Source: Natronorubrum texcoconense (GTDB lineage: Archaea > Halobacteriota > Halobacteria > Halobacteriales > Natrialbaceae). From it: a DNA stretch of 64,000 nucleotides. The notes below the pieces were generated by a model. That model worked only from the letters and a program-made list of their open reading frames with translations. It searched no databases and had not been told where the DNA came from. Both the position numbers and the translations under genes were made by a program. The stretch is from positions 248,001 to 312,000 of the forward strand of contig NZ_FNFE01000001.1 of assembly GCF_900100335.1 (NCBI RefSeq), in the 5' to 3' direction. Below are positions 9,356 to 18,949 of the stretch, piece after piece. Within the stretch, counting starts at the first letter, position 1. Each line of letters begins with the position of its first letter.

Positions 9356-9955
9356 ATGTCGACGATTCACGAATCCGCGGCGGTCGAGACGGCGACGAAG
9401 GCCGAAGAGCAACAGGTCATCAATACCCTCGTGCTGGCGTTCGGTTCGGATCCGATGATGCGCTGGTTCTATCCGTCGCCGAACGACTACATGGAACACT
9501 TCCCGGAGTTCGCCCGGATCTACGGCGGCAAGGCGTTCGAACGCGGGACCGCCCACACCCTGCACGATTTCGCGGCGGCTGCGCTCTGGCTTCCGCCAGG
9601 TGTGCATCCGGACGAAGACGCGTTGGTCGCGCTGTTTCAGGATGCCCTGCCCGAAGAGCGCCTAGCCCACGCCTTCTCAGTCATGGAACAACTCGAGACG
9701 TACCATCCCACCGAGCCGTACTGGCACCTGCCGCTGATCGGCGTCGGCCCCACCCAACAGCGCCGGGGGTACGGATCGGCGCTGATGGAGCACGCACTCG
9801 AGACGTGCGATCGGGAGGGCGAACTCGCGTACCTCGAATCGAGCAACCCCCTGAATATTTCGCTTTACGTCCGGCACGGGTTCGAGATACTCGGCGTGAT
9901 CCAGGAGGGTGCGATGCCGCCGCTCATTCCGATGGTGCGCACGCCACAGGAGTGA
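9356..9955 (+). CDS. GNAT family N-acetyltransferase
   Basis: A 199-aa acetyltransferase. The acetyl-CoA loop appears as VGPTQQRRGYGSALMEHAL (about residues 135-153), followed by YLESSNPLNISLYVRHGFE, the usual C-terminal motif. The start at 9356 (MSTIHESAAVE) is preferred over an open upstream extension with unlikely composition. The substrate (small molecule or protein N-terminus) cannot be read from sequence. Confidence 0.85.
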   Translation: MSTIHESAAVETATKAEEQQVINTLVLAFGSDPMMRWFYPSPNDYMEHFPEFARIYGGKAFERGTAHTLHDFAAAALWLPPGVHPDEDALVALFQDALPEERLAHAFSVMEQLETYHPTEPYWHLPLIGVGPTQQRRGYGSALMEHALETCDREGELAYLESSNPLNISLYVRHGFEILGVIQEGAMPPLIPMVRTPQE

Positions 9956-10001
9956 GAATCACCGGATCGGCTGCCGACGAGCGAGGAGGGATCCGAAGCA
10001 C

Positions 10002-11354
10002 TCAGTCGTCGTGGGTCGCCGGCTCGTGCTCTCGCTCGTGGTGCTGTTTCTCCTGGAGGTGTTCGATCGCGTGGAGTTCGACGACGGGGACGACCTTGGC
10101 GACGGTCAGGAAGATCAACACGACCATCCCGATGGTGCCGATGACCGACGCGATCTCGATGAAGCTCGGGAAGTAGTCGCCGGGCGTCGCCGCGTAGATG
10201 TTCATCGTCGGGTACATCAGCCCCTCGACGACGAAGAGGATCTTCTCGAGGAGCGTCGCGGTGAGAACCGCGAGCCCACAGGCGACGGCTCGCTGCTTGG
10301 TGAACAGCGACGGGCGAATCGTCTGTGCGAAGATGAAGGCCAACACTCCGGCGACGAGTCCCATCGAGAAGAGATAGATGGGATGTGAGAGCGTCGCGAA
10401 CGTGACGTACTCAACGTCGATCGGGGCGGTGAAGCTGCCGGTGACCATCTGCTGGAGCTGGAGCCAGAGGAACAGCAGGGAGAAGAAGCCGAGCCACAGG
10501 AGCAGCCCGCGGAAGATGTCGTCGGTGATGATGTGATCCCAGTCGTAGGCCCGGCGGAAGGCGTAGGAGAGGAGGATCACGCCGCTGATCGCCGAGGTCA
10601 GCGCGATCGTGAGGAACTGCGGTCCCTGCACCGCGCCGAACCAGCCGGGCATGCTCGGGATCAGGGCGAACAGCCACGGAATCACGCCGCCGTGGAGCAA
10701 GAGCGGGGCCATGATGATGATCGCGAGCGCGAGCCACCAGACCATCCGCTGGACGATCTCGTCTTCTTTCTCTGAGTAGCCGATAGTCAACAGTTTGTAG
10801 ATGGGACCGAAGTGATCCGGCAGATCACCGCGCAGTCTAGTGACGTCGTACCGGAGCGTGAGTGCGAGATAGGTCGCCGTCAGCACGAAGTAGGCCGTAA
10901 TGACGGTGACGTCCCACACCAGTGGCGAGGCGTGGATCGTGATGTGGTAGTGCGTGATGATGCTCGTGACCATCCGGTCTGGCCGTCCCAGGTGGACGAC
11001 GATGTAGAAGCCGGCTGCCGAGAGCCCGGCGATGGTCAGCAACTCGGCCAGCCGAGCGACCGGCATGTAGCGTTCCATCCCCAGCAGGCGGACCGCAGCG
11101 GAGAGGATGATCCCCCCGTGGGCGATTCCGACCCACCAGATGAACGCGCCGATGTACAGCCCCCAAGTCACCCCGCCGCCGGTCCCCCAATCGGAGAGCC
11201 CGGTGACGACCATCCCCTCGTAGAGCTGGTAGAGCCAGCCGATAAAAAAGAGGGTGAACGCCAGCCCAGCGACTCCGGCCAGGACGAAGTATTTCGTCGA
11301 CGTATTCTGTATCGGCCGAAGGATATCGGCCTTCTGTGGCGATTTCGTGCTCAT
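10002..11354 (-). CDS. NrfD/PsrC-like quinone-interacting membrane subunit
   Basis: A 450-aa polytopic protein with about ten transmembrane segments and the NrfD/PsrC/HybB-type N-terminus (LYIGAFIWWVGIAHGGIIL, then HLGRPDRM). These proteins anchor iron-sulfur or molybdenum oxidoreductase modules and exchange electrons with quinones. No partner iron-sulfur or catalytic gene flanks it; the neighbours are a GNAT and a Usp. The C-terminus is His/Glu-rich and cytoplasmic. Family is clear, electron partner unknown. Confidence 0.85.
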   Translation of the reverse strand: MSTKSPQKADILRPIQNTSTKYFVLAGVAGLAFTLFFIGWLYQLYEGMVVTGLSDWGTGGGVTWGLYIGAFIWWVGIAHGGIILSAAVRLLGMERYMPVARLAELLTIAGLSAAGFYIVVHLGRPDRMVTSIITHYHITIHASPLVWDVTVITAYFVLTATYLALTLRYDVTRLRGDLPDHFGPIYKLLTIGYSEKEDEIVQRMVWWLALAIIIMAPLLLHGGVIPWLFALIPSMPGWFGAVQGPQFLTIALTSAISGVILLSYAFRRAYDWDHIITDDIFRGLLLWLGFFSLLFLWLQLQQMVTGSFTAPIDVEYVTFATLSHPIYLFSMGLVAGVLAFIFAQTIRPSLFTKQRAVACGLAVLTATLLEKILFVVEGLMYPTMNIYAATPGDYFPSFIEIASVIGTIGMVVLIFLTVAKVVPVVELHAIEHLQEKQHHEREHEPATHDD

Positions 11355-11522
11355 CGTGCGAGAGTCTCACAATCATACCGTCGCCACGTCCGTCATTGCA
11401 TCCGTTGGCCTTGCAAGCACTCCACCCGTCGTCGACCGTTCACGCCCCGCTCGCCGTCGAACGGCTCGTGACACGTGTTACCGAGGGCATCACTCAAGTG
11501 TCCGCGGACCGAACACCTTGAT

Positions 11523-11939
11523 ATGGTGCTGCTGGTGGCCCTCGACGAGTCGGAACCGGGCTGGGCGGCACTCGAGTACGCTCTCGAGGAACACGCCGAC
11601 GACGAGATCGTCGTCGTCCACGTCGCCGATCCGAACCGGAGCGGCTACGGCGAGTTCGCCCATCTCGGTGCGGAGGCGATGCGCGAACGGATGCGCGAGG
11701 CAGCGTCCGGTCTGTTCGATGCGGCCCGTACTCGAGCGACCGATCGGGGCTGTGAGATCACGACGGAACTGCTGATCGGTCAGCCTGCGCCGGCAATCGT
11801 CGAGTACGCGTTGGATCACGACGTCGACCGCATCGTGGTCGGCAGTCACGGTCGGTCCGGCTTCTCGCGCGTCTTACTCGGCAGTGTAGCGGAGCGTATC
11901 GCCCGACGGGCATCCGTTCCCGTGACGATCGTCCGCTGA
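11523..11939 (+). CDS. Universal stress protein (UspA)
   Basis: A 138-aa UspA-fold protein. The ATP-binding signature G-x2-G-x9-G(S/T) is seen as GSHGRSGFSRVLLGSVAERI near the C-terminus, followed by the SVPVTIVR strand. The start at 11523 (MVLLVALDES) fits the family's first beta-strand. It is divergent from the NrfD-like gene. The role in stress tolerance is inferred from family. Confidence 0.9.
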   Translation: MVLLVALDESEPGWAALEYALEEHADDEIVVVHVADPNRSGYGEFAHLGAEAMRERMREAASGLFDAARTRATDRGCEITTELLIGQPAPAIVEYALDHDVDRIVVGSHGRSGFSRVLLGSVAERIARRASVPVTIVR

Positions 11940-12098
11940 CCGTTCGCCATATCGACCGTCGGTAAGCGGACGATTACTTCGCTCGCCGATCTGCCCGCTC
12001 GTGTCTCACCTGGTAAGTATAAATTGTGATACGTGTGGACTTCCGGTCACTCCGTCGCAACTGAATAAACTAATGAGGCTCCGAAATAGTTTCGCGGT

Positions 12099-13331
12099 AT
12101 GAACAACCGCTACGATGTGGTTATCGCAGGCGCTGGCCCAGCCGGTGGCCAGTGCGCACGCGACCTCGCAGCCCGTGGATACGACGTCGTCGTCCTCGAG
12201 ACCGAGTCCGAGGACGAGTTCCCGCGCCAGAGCAACAAGTCGACCGCGGGGACGTTCCCCTCGATGATGGCCTCGTTCGGGATTCCCGACGACGTCGTCA
12301 TGCAGTACACCGACAGCGTCGTCCTCGAGTCGCCGACCGAACACTACGTCCGCGAACAGCCCGGCGCGGTCCTCGAGTTCGCCGACTTCAAGCGCTTCCT
12401 CGTCGAGGACAGCCGCGCGGACGGCGCGGAGTACCGCTTCGACGCGCGCGTCACCGCGCCCATCGTGGAGAACGACGAGATCGTCGGCGTCCGGTACAAC
12501 GGCGACGAGGAGGTTTACGGCGAGATCGTTATCGACGCGACGGGGCCGGCCGCGCCGCTCGCGAAGAAACTCGGCGTCGTCGATCTCAAGCGGGAGAACC
12601 ACGCGATCGGCATCGAGTACGAGTTCGAGGGCATCGACATCGACCGCCCCGGCTTCGCCGATCTCCACGACGCGATGATGCTCCGACTGGATCACGAGCT
12701 CGCGCCCGGCGGCTACTCGTGGATCTTCCACACCGGCGGCGATACCGCCAAGGTCGGCCTCTGTTACATCCAGAACGGGAGCCACGAGCAGTACGCGCGC
12801 GACGGCTACTCGATCGACGACTACCTGAACCACTGGCTCGAGACGGACCCCCGCTTCGCGAACGCCGAGCGACTCGAGGGGAAACAACACCGCGGCTCCG
12901 CGCACATCCAGCTGCCGGGCCAGATGCACACCGACCGGTTCATGGCCATCGGCGACACCGTCCCGACGGTCGACCCGCTCTGGGGCGAGGGGATCAACAA
13001 GTGCATGCAGTCCGGCCGGATGGCCGCTATTGCGGCCGACTCCTGCCTCAAGCACGGCGACGTGAAGCCGACCGCCGAGAATCTCGAGGTGTACGATACC
13101 CTCTGGCACCGCGACGTCGCTCCGAACGTCAAGACCCGCCAGCACATGACGCAACTGCTCTATCTCGCGTCGAACGAGCGCTACGACAAACTCATGCGGG
13201 ATCTCAACCGGTTCGACGAAGAGACGCTGGCCGAGGCAAATCGCGGGAACATTCGAGCCGTATTGAAACTGCTCGGTCCGAGCGACGCCTCCCTGCTCGC
13301 CCGATTCGCGAAACAGCAGTTCGGATTCTGA
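12099..13331 (+). CDS. Geranylgeranyl reductase family flavoprotein
   Basis: A 410-aa FAD-dependent oxidoreductase. The N-terminal dinucleotide-binding motif VIAGAGPAGGQCARDLA is followed by an acidic VVVLE; a second FAD motif, RFMAIGDTVPTVDPLWGEG, lies near residues 285-303. The family saturates isoprenoid chains of archaeal lipids or quinones, or oxidises related substrates. A long interval upstream with ATAAATT-like sequence at 12017-12025 could hold its promoter. Whether it is the main digeranylgeranylglycerophospholipid reductase or a paralogue cannot be decided here. Confidence 0.85.
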   Translation: MNNRYDVVIAGAGPAGGQCARDLAARGYDVVVLETESEDEFPRQSNKSTAGTFPSMMASFGIPDDVVMQYTDSVVLESPTEHYVREQPGAVLEFADFKRFLVEDSRADGAEYRFDARVTAPIVENDEIVGVRYNGDEEVYGEIVIDATGPAAPLAKKLGVVDLKRENHAIGIEYEFEGIDIDRPGFADLHDAMMLRLDHELAPGGYSWIFHTGGDTAKVGLCYIQNGSHEQYARDGYSIDDYLNHWLETDPRFANAERLEGKQHRGSAHIQLPGQMHTDRFMAIGDTVPTVDPLWGEGINKCMQSGRMAAIAADSCLKHGDVKPTAENLEVYDTLWHRDVAPNVKTRQHMTQLLYLASNERYDKLMRDLNRFDEETLAEANRGNIRAVLKLLGPSDASLLARFAKQQFGF

Positions 13332-13447
13332 CTCGACCGATACGACGCGATCACTCGCTCTTCCCTGCGTCGCTACTCCCGGCTCTCGACCGATCGAGGC
13401 CGCAGTCACCGAACGGTTAATGGTTCTTGGCTTCGAGACGTGCCAAT

Positions 13448-14581
13448 ATGTTGACTCCCCGCCCGGACACCGACGGTTCTCCTCTCTCGAGGCGAGCGCT
13501 GCTCGCCGCCTCTGGTGCGCTGGTCTCCGCGACGGCCGGCTGTGCTGGCTTTCTGGAGGACGACGATTCCCGGTCCAACGGCGACCTCGTGGACGACGTG
13601 CCGGCGGAAACGGCCGTCCTCGCTCACCTCGACGTCCCCGCGGTCGCGGACGCGGGTGCGCTCGAGACGGACGAGGATGTCTCGGATTCTGACGGCGACA
13701 CGGCCGATACGGACGATGATACGATCAGTGCGGACGACGGTGCAAACGGTGCGAACGACGACGCTCTCGAGGACGACGGCTCCGTCGACCCGGGCTACGT
13801 CGCCGATCTCGCGGCGGCGGTCGAGGCCCGAACCGGGCTCGACCCGCTCGCGGCGAACGAACTGTTGCTGTTCGGGGACGGCGACGCCGAACTGAACGAG
13901 ACGAGCCTCGGGGACACCGAGTCGGACGACTGGGAGCGGATCGACGCCGTGGTCGACGGCGACTGGAGCGAAGACGATGTCGTCGACTCGCTCGAGGCGA
14001 CCACCGACGTCGCGTACGAGGAGACGACGTACGCGGAGGAGTCGGTGCTGTACGAACCGGAAACGGGCGGGGACGATCCGTACACCCCTTCCCTCGGCGT
14101 CCTCGGCGACGACCGATTCGTCGTCGGCGACGGGGCTGCCGTGCGATCCGTGCTCGACGTCCGATACGGCGAGAGCGATCCCGTCTCCGGGCTGGTTCGC
14201 GACGCGTACGAGGACGCCCGCGGCGCGCAGTTGACCGTCGCCTCCGAGACCGACGGGCTCTCGGTTCCCGAGATGATCGAGCTGTTCGTCGACCTCGAGT
14301 TCGATATCCTCGACGAGGTCGACGCCGTCGGCCGGAGCTACGCCCTCGTCGACGCCGGACTCGAGTTCGAGATCGACCTCCACGTCGGCGACGACGGCGA
14401 CGCCGCAGAACTCGAGACCGTGCTGCGCGGCGCGCTTCCGTACCTCGGGAGCATCGACGAGGAGTTCGACGAAGTACGCGACGATATCGACCTCGAGCGG
14501 AACGGCCCGGTGGTAACGGCTGCCTACGAGGGGGAGGCCGACGCCGTCCTCACCCTGCTTTCCGTGCTCGACGGGGTGTAA
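13448..14581 (+). CDS. Tat-exported lipoprotein, unknown function
   Basis: A 377-aa secreted protein. SRRALLAASGALVSATAGC is a Tat signal ending in a lipobox with the lipidated Cys near residue 30. A long acidic low-complexity linker (DEDVSDSDGDTADTDDD and onward) follows, then a mostly beta domain. ATG 13448 is preferred to the in-frame TTG at 13427. It sits 6 nt upstream of the ABC permease gene, so it likely belongs to that transporter operon as an extracellular part. Confidence 0.8.
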   Translation: MLTPRPDTDGSPLSRRALLAASGALVSATAGCAGFLEDDDSRSNGDLVDDVPAETAVLAHLDVPAVADAGALETDEDVSDSDGDTADTDDDTISADDGANGANDDALEDDGSVDPGYVADLAAAVEARTGLDPLAANELLLFGDGDAELNETSLGDTESDDWERIDAVVDGDWSEDDVVDSLEATTDVAYEETTYAEESVLYEPETGGDDPYTPSLGVLGDDRFVVGDGAAVRSVLDVRYGESDPVSGLVRDAYEDARGAQLTVASETDGLSVPEMIELFVDLEFDILDEVDAVGRSYALVDAGLEFEIDLHVGDDGDAAELETVLRGALPYLGSIDEEFDEVRDDIDLERNGPVVTAAYEGEADAVLTLLSVLDGV

Positions 14582-14587
14582 CGTCGC

Positions 14588-15652
14588 GTGGACCTGCTGG
14601 CGCTGTTGCGAAAGGAATCGATCACCGTCAGGCGAAATCTGGGATTGATTCTCGTGCTCCTCGTCTTGCTTCCCGGCGGACTCGTCGCAGGGACCGCCGT
14701 CTTCGAGCAGACGATCCCCCGCGACGTACCCGTTGGCGTCGTCGCCGAGGAGGGGACGACCGAGGACGATATCGCGATCGCCGAAGCGGGGATGGTCGCG
14801 TTCGCGACGCCGGTCGAGTACGAATCGGCGGCTGACGCGCGCGAGGGACTCCAGCGCGAGGAAGTGTATCTCGCCGTCCACGTGCCGGGCGACGTACTGA
14901 ACGAGAGCGGCGAGGCGAACGTGACGATCGTCTCCGATCGCGCGTTCGTCCCGTTCGAGGAACCGGTCAACGAGAGCGTCGGCGTCGCCGAATCCGAGAT
15001 CGACGGGCTCGTCCCGGCCGACGTCACCGTCGATCACGAACAGGTCGGCGCGGAGCGGAGCCTCTCGGAGTTCCTCGTCCCCACCGGTCTGTTCGCGTTC
15101 GTCACGCTCTACGCGCTGGTCTTTCTCCCCTATCAGGTCCGGTCCGAGCGGCTGGTGCTCGATCGGCTCCAGACCGAGTCGCGACTGGATACCGTCGTCG
15201 CGAGCAAACTGCTGTTCTACGGCGCCGCGCTCGCGATTCCCGCAGCTGTCGTCGCCGCGATGGCGTACTGGTTCGGCTACGACGTGACCGTCCTCTCACC
15301 GCTGTCGGTCGCCGTCTTCGGACTCACGTTCGTCTATCTGGCCGCGGTCGGCCTCGCCGTCCTCTTCGCGCTCGGGCTCCGCCAGACCGCCCTGTTCGTC
15401 AACCTCGGGCTCGCGCTGGCCGTCTTCGGACTCTCGAGTCTGGTCTACCCGACCGGCTTCTTCTCCTCGGCGCAGGGGACGATCTCTCGAGCGCTGCCGA
15501 CCTACTACTCGGTGGTCACGACCCGGAGCGCGATGCTTCGCGACGCGCCGGCGTCGCTGTACGCCGACTACCTGTGGTGGCTCGTCGCGACGACGCTCGC
15601 CTCGCTCGTCGTCCTGAAACTGGCGCTGGCCGTCTACGAACGGAGGCGCTGA
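14588..15652 (+). CDS. ABC-2 type transporter permease
   Basis: A 354-aa permease starting at GTG 14588. It has one N-terminal transmembrane segment, a large extracellular domain (about residues 45-155) and five or more C-terminal segments. This is the plan of ABC-2 exporters of the NatB/CcmB class. It overlaps nothing but is followed after 1 nt by the ATPase gene. It probably exports a small molecule or peptide; substrate unknown. Confidence 0.87.
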   Translation: MDLLALLRKESITVRRNLGLILVLLVLLPGGLVAGTAVFEQTIPRDVPVGVVAEEGTTEDDIAIAEAGMVAFATPVEYESAADAREGLQREEVYLAVHVPGDVLNESGEANVTIVSDRAFVPFEEPVNESVGVAESEIDGLVPADVTVDHEQVGAERSLSEFLVPTGLFAFVTLYALVFLPYQVRSERLVLDRLQTESRLDTVVASKLLFYGAALAIPAAVVAAMAYWFGYDVTVLSPLSVAVFGLTFVYLAAVGLAVLFALGLRQTALFVNLGLALAVFGLSSLVYPTGFFSSAQGTISRALPTYYSVVTTRSAMLRDAPASLYADYLWWLVATTLASLVVLKLALAVYERRR

Positions 15653-15653
15653 G

Positions 15654-16385
15654 ATGACGGACGCCGACTCGACTCACGACGCCGGCTCCGATTCCGCGAG
15701 CCGAGACGCCCCCGACGGCGATGATAGTTCGCTCGCGCTCGTCGACGTGACGAAACGCTACGGCGAGACGACGGCGCTCGAGGACCTCTCCCTCGAGTTC
15801 CGTCCCGGCACGTTCCACGGCCTGATCGGCCCGAACGGCTCCGGGAAGACGACGCTGTTCGCGCTGCTCGCCGGCCTCACGCAACCCACGAGCGGCCGGA
15901 TCGAGCGCGCCGACGCGACCGCCGACGTCGGCTACAGCTTCCAGGAGCCCCGATTCTACCCGTCGCTCACCGTCCGCGAGAACCTCGAGATATTCCGCGG
16001 GTTCGTCGACGACCCGCCGCCGGACGCCTGGACCGAAACCCTGCTCGAGGAGCTTCGACTCGAGCCCGCCGCGGACCGGCGGGCCGACGAACTGTCGGGC
16101 GGCTTTCGCAAGAAACTCGACCTCGGACTCGCGCTGATCAAGCGTCCGCAGTACCTGTTGCTCGACGAGCCGCTGGCCGACGTCGACGACTACTCGCGGC
16201 GCCGCATCACCTCCTTCCTCGACTCGTACCGCGAGGCCGACCGGACGGTCGTCGTCTCGACGCACAACGTGGCCGCGTTCGCCGACCAACTCGATCGGCT
16301 CTCCGTCGTCGTCGACGGCGACCTCCGGTACGACGGCCCGCCCGCGGAGGACGTCGTCTCGCAGTACCGGACGCTGTTGGAGTGA
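15654..16385 (+). CDS. ABC transporter ATP-binding protein
   Basis: A 243-aa ATPase. Walker A GPNGSGKTT (about residues 60-68), Q-loop in YSFQEPRFYP, signature LSGGFRKKLDLGLAL, Walker B LLLDEPLADVDD and the switch histidine in VVSTHNV are all present. It partners the permease encoded just upstream. The first 22 residues are an acidic Ser/Asp extension. Confidence 0.95.
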   Translation: MTDADSTHDAGSDSASRDAPDGDDSSLALVDVTKRYGETTALEDLSLEFRPGTFHGLIGPNGSGKTTLFALLAGLTQPTSGRIERADATADVGYSFQEPRFYPSLTVRENLEIFRGFVDDPPPDAWTETLLEELRLEPAADRRADELSGGFRKKLDLGLALIKRPQYLLLDEPLADVDDYSRRRITSFLDSYREADRTVVVSTHNVAAFADQLDRLSVVVDGDLRYDGPPAEDVVSQYRTLLE

Positions 16386-16460
16386 CGGCGCTCTTCCGCG
16401 AACGTACATCGTTCCCGACGGGTCCGAGAGGGTTTTACCCGGGTCGTCGTACGCGTCGCT

Positions 16461-16904
16461 ATGTTCGAGACGATCCTGCTCCCGACCGACGGCAGCCAGC
16501 ACGCCGAAGCCGCGGCCGAAACCGGCCTCGAGCTCGCGGGCGTCCACGACGCGGCGGTTCACGTCGTCTGCGTGGCCGACACCGGTCCGCTGAGCGATCT
16601 CCGCCTTCCCGGCGACGCCGCGAGCGCCGAAGACGCGATGCGCCAGCGCGCCCAGGAGTCCGTGGACGCGATCGTCGAACGGGCCGAAAACGCTGGTCTC
16701 GAGGTGATCGGCGTCGTTCTGGAGGGGCCGCCCGAGCACGAACTGCTCGAGTACGCCGACGAGGCCGGCGTCGACCTCGTCGTGATGGCAACTCGTGGTC
16801 GGGGCGGGGTCCACCGGATGGCGCTGGGGAGCGTCTCCGATCACGTGATTCGGTTCGGCGACGTTCCCGTGCTCGTGGCGAACTCGGGTTCGCGTTCGGC
16901 GTGA
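16461..16904 (+). CDS. Universal stress protein (UspA)
   Basis: A 147-aa UspA domain. MFETILLPTDGSQHAEAAA is the typical start, and ATRGRGGVHRMALGSVSDHV is the nucleotide-binding signature. It follows the ABC ATPase gene by 75 nt. A hairpin at 16949-16973 lies just downstream. Confidence 0.93.
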   Translation: MFETILLPTDGSQHAEAAAETGLELAGVHDAAVHVVCVADTGPLSDLRLPGDAASAEDAMRQRAQESVDAIVERAENAGLEVIGVVLEGPPEHELLEYADEAGVDLVVMATRGRGGVHRMALGSVSDHVIRFGDVPVLVANSGSRSA

Positions 16905-16948
16905 GACCGGTGGGGGGTCTCACCGGGGTGATTGACCTCGAGCGTTCA

Positions 16949-16973
16949 CTCGCTGGGCTTATTGACCAGCGAG
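16949..16973 (+). terminator. Hairpin after usp gene
   Basis: CTCGCTGG and CCAGCGAG form a perfect 8-bp stem around a 9-nt AT-rich loop, 45 nt past the usp stop codon. It is flanked by a direct GAGCGTTC repeat. A role in ending or protecting the transcript is inferred from position. The rest of the 290-nt gap to 17193 shows no gene. Confidence 0.4.
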
Positions 16974-17193
16974 CGTTCTATCAGGTTCGAATGAAGTTCA
17001 TAGCGTCGTGCCGAATACAGGGCGCGAATGCGACACTAACCGAACGTCAGTGAAAGGGACTCGTAGTCAATCGCTATATGCTATGTATGCAGCACGCATC
17101 GACACGCACATAACGAGTTGTAGTGAGCGCTCAGTTCAGCATATCTCTTGGAGACATTGCGACTTGAACGTAAATGGCTAACTCGACTATCGC

Positions 17194-17874
17194 TCACCTG
17201 CGCAGCGTTCCAAACCGCCACCCCGAAAAGAGCAGTAATCCGATTCCGATAGCATACAATACTGATCTGACTACGATGAGTGCGTTCCCGTCCGTCCAAT
17301 GACTCTTCGTCGTGAATCTCGGCGTCCAATAATATTCTCCGTTGTGTTCGATGATTTCCCCGCGCTCGAAAGCTTCGACCCGCTCTCCATGGACGGTGAC
17401 TGAGCCAGTCTCAACGGCCGCCTGTACTTCGGGTGGACGGTCGGCTGTGGACACGGCGACGTGTTCGGCCGCATCCATGTGGGTAATCTCCGTAAGCGTG
17501 AGCACCGTCCCGTCCTCTCCCGATTCGTGTTCGGGCAAATACGGTTGACTATCGATTCTCACGACCGGATACCATCCCGGTCGCTCGTAGCTGATCCACG
17601 GTTCTTCAAACCACTGTACGTGGTCATCGTATTCGACAGAGCCCTCTTCGAGGATCTGTTCCTCCAGCGCACAGAGGCGGACGCCCGGACAGTCCACGAT
17701 GTTCTCTTCGTCCTCAGCATAGGTGATTGCACCCGCTGCTGCCGTTTCGTTCTCGATCTGTTCGACGTGGTACGTTCTCTCGACGCCTCCACCATCTGGA
17801 TAGAGAACGATTGGATTCAACACAAGGGCAACGCCGAGGAGGGCGGGGACGAGTATCCAGTAATGGCGAGCCAT
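17194..17874 (-). CDS. Membrane protein, unknown function
   Basis: A 226-aa protein with an N-terminal transmembrane segment (about residues 4-22), a large extracellular domain with two Cys (IVDCPGVRLCALEE) and a C-terminal transmembrane segment (about 200-219, WTDGNALIVVRSVLYAIGIG region onward) ending in a basic tail. ATG 17874 is chosen over one at 17889. GC is somewhat lower than in flanking genes. I do not recognise the family. Confidence 0.7.
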   Translation of the reverse strand: MARHYWILVPALLGVALVLNPIVLYPDGGGVERTYHVEQIENETAAAGAITYAEDEENIVDCPGVRLCALEEQILEEGSVEYDDHVQWFEEPWISYERPGWYPVVRIDSQPYLPEHESGEDGTVLTLTEITHMDAAEHVAVSTADRPPEVQAAVETGSVTVHGERVEAFERGEIIEHNGEYYWTPRFTTKSHWTDGNALIVVRSVLYAIGIGLLLFSGWRFGTLRR

Positions 17875-18071
17875 TATACTATCCAACACTAAATAGTTAG
17901 CATATAATAATTACGTCGCATAGTTTATAGGTCTACTGAGCGGTTGGTGAATTACCGTCGAAATGATACAAACGAAGCCATCATGCTGCATACATGCTCT
18001 GTACTGAGCGCTTCGGTTGTTCGCCACATCGATTGATACCCGGAAACGACGCTCCGGTGCCGACCAGTCGC

Positions 18072-18485
18072 TCAGCGAACGATCTCGTTGATCGCCTCGG
18101 TTCGACGGCCGATCGACCAGCCGAACAACGCGAGGCCGACGTAGACTCCGAGTGCGGGCAGGACGTACGCCTCGAGGATCACCTCAGGTGTGAATCCAAA
18201 CCCATCGAGCGCCGCGGCGAGCAACACCGAGACGAGAAAGAGCGCGATGCCGACGTCCGCAAAGCGCATACTGGGGAGTTCCGTCGGCTGCGAGCCGATG
18301 CGACCCACCGCGTAGAACGCGAGAGTGTAGGTCAGCCAGCCGAAGACGAGGGCCAGTGCGGTCGTGAACACGTCGTCGGGGTACTGCTGGGGGACGACCG
18401 AGAGGTGAACCACCAGCGTCACGAGCGCGGCGCTCGCGAGGAGCACGAACAGGAGCGGCCGGGAGGCTGCGGTCGAATCGCTCAT
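18072..18485 (-). CDS. Small four-helix membrane protein
   Basis: A 137-aa protein with four predicted transmembrane segments. Its ATG at 18485 overlaps the stop of coaD as ATGA, so the two are translationally coupled. No motif of a known family is visible. The link to coenzyme A synthesis is only positional. Confidence 0.8.
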   Translation of the reverse strand: MSDSTAASRPLLFVLLASAALVTLVVHLSVVPQQYPDDVFTTALALVFGWLTYTLAFYAVGRIGSQPTELPSMRFADVGIALFLVSVLLAAALDGFGFTPEVILEAYVLPALGVYVGLALFGWSIGRRTEAINEIVR

Positions 18486-18949
18486 TCGATGCGGGCTCCG
18501 TGTTCGTCGATCTCGCCCGCGACGATCCGCGTCGAGGAGATGCGCTCGCCGTCGTCGGCGAGGGTGTACGGGGCGACGATTCCGGAAATCGGCTCGAGCC
18601 CCCGCCGTCGGCGTCGGTCGTTGATTTCCTCGAGTTCGGGGGCCGTCTCCGGTGAGACGACGAGCGCGTCGACCGCGGGGTCGTCTTCCGCGATGCCGTA
18701 CTCGCTCGTGAGCTCCCGAATCTCGACGTCGCGATTCCACTCGTCGAGACGGTCGATGGCGTCGGTGACCTGCTGAACCCGGTCGTCGAACGCGGGAATC
18801 TCCCGGGGCTGGTGGCGGGTCTCGACCGCGAGGTCGTCGCTCGTCAGCGCGACGACGACGCCGTCGTCGCCGAACCGGAGCGCGTGCTCGAACAGGGTCC
18901 GATGACCGTCGTGCAGCGGGCCGAACGTCCCGGCGACTGCGACGTACAT
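18482..18949 (-). CDS. coaD: Phosphopantetheine adenylyltransferase
   Basis: A 155-aa nucleotidyltransferase. The HxGH-type motif is in GTFGPLHDGH near the N-terminus and the C-terminal ISSTRI motif binds ATP. The archaeal PPAT family transfers AMP to 4'-phosphopantetheine, the fourth step of coenzyme A synthesis. The start at 18949 (MYVAVAGTFGP) puts the catalytic motif at its usual distance from the N-terminus. Confidence 0.9.
   Translation of the reverse strand: MYVAVAGTFGPLHDGHRTLFEHALRFGDDGVVVALTSDDLAVETRHQPREIPAFDDRVQQVTDAIDRLDEWNRDVEIRELTSEYGIAEDDPAVDALVVSPETAPELEEINDRRRRRGLEPISGIVAPYTLADDGERISSTRIVAGEIDEHGARIE

Noticed and set aside
12006-15037. Long minus-strand open frames opposite the flavoprotein and lipoprotein/permease genes
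   Set aside because: They mirror well-supported plus-strand genes and carry Val/Arg/Asp repeats typical of antisense haloarchaeal DNA.
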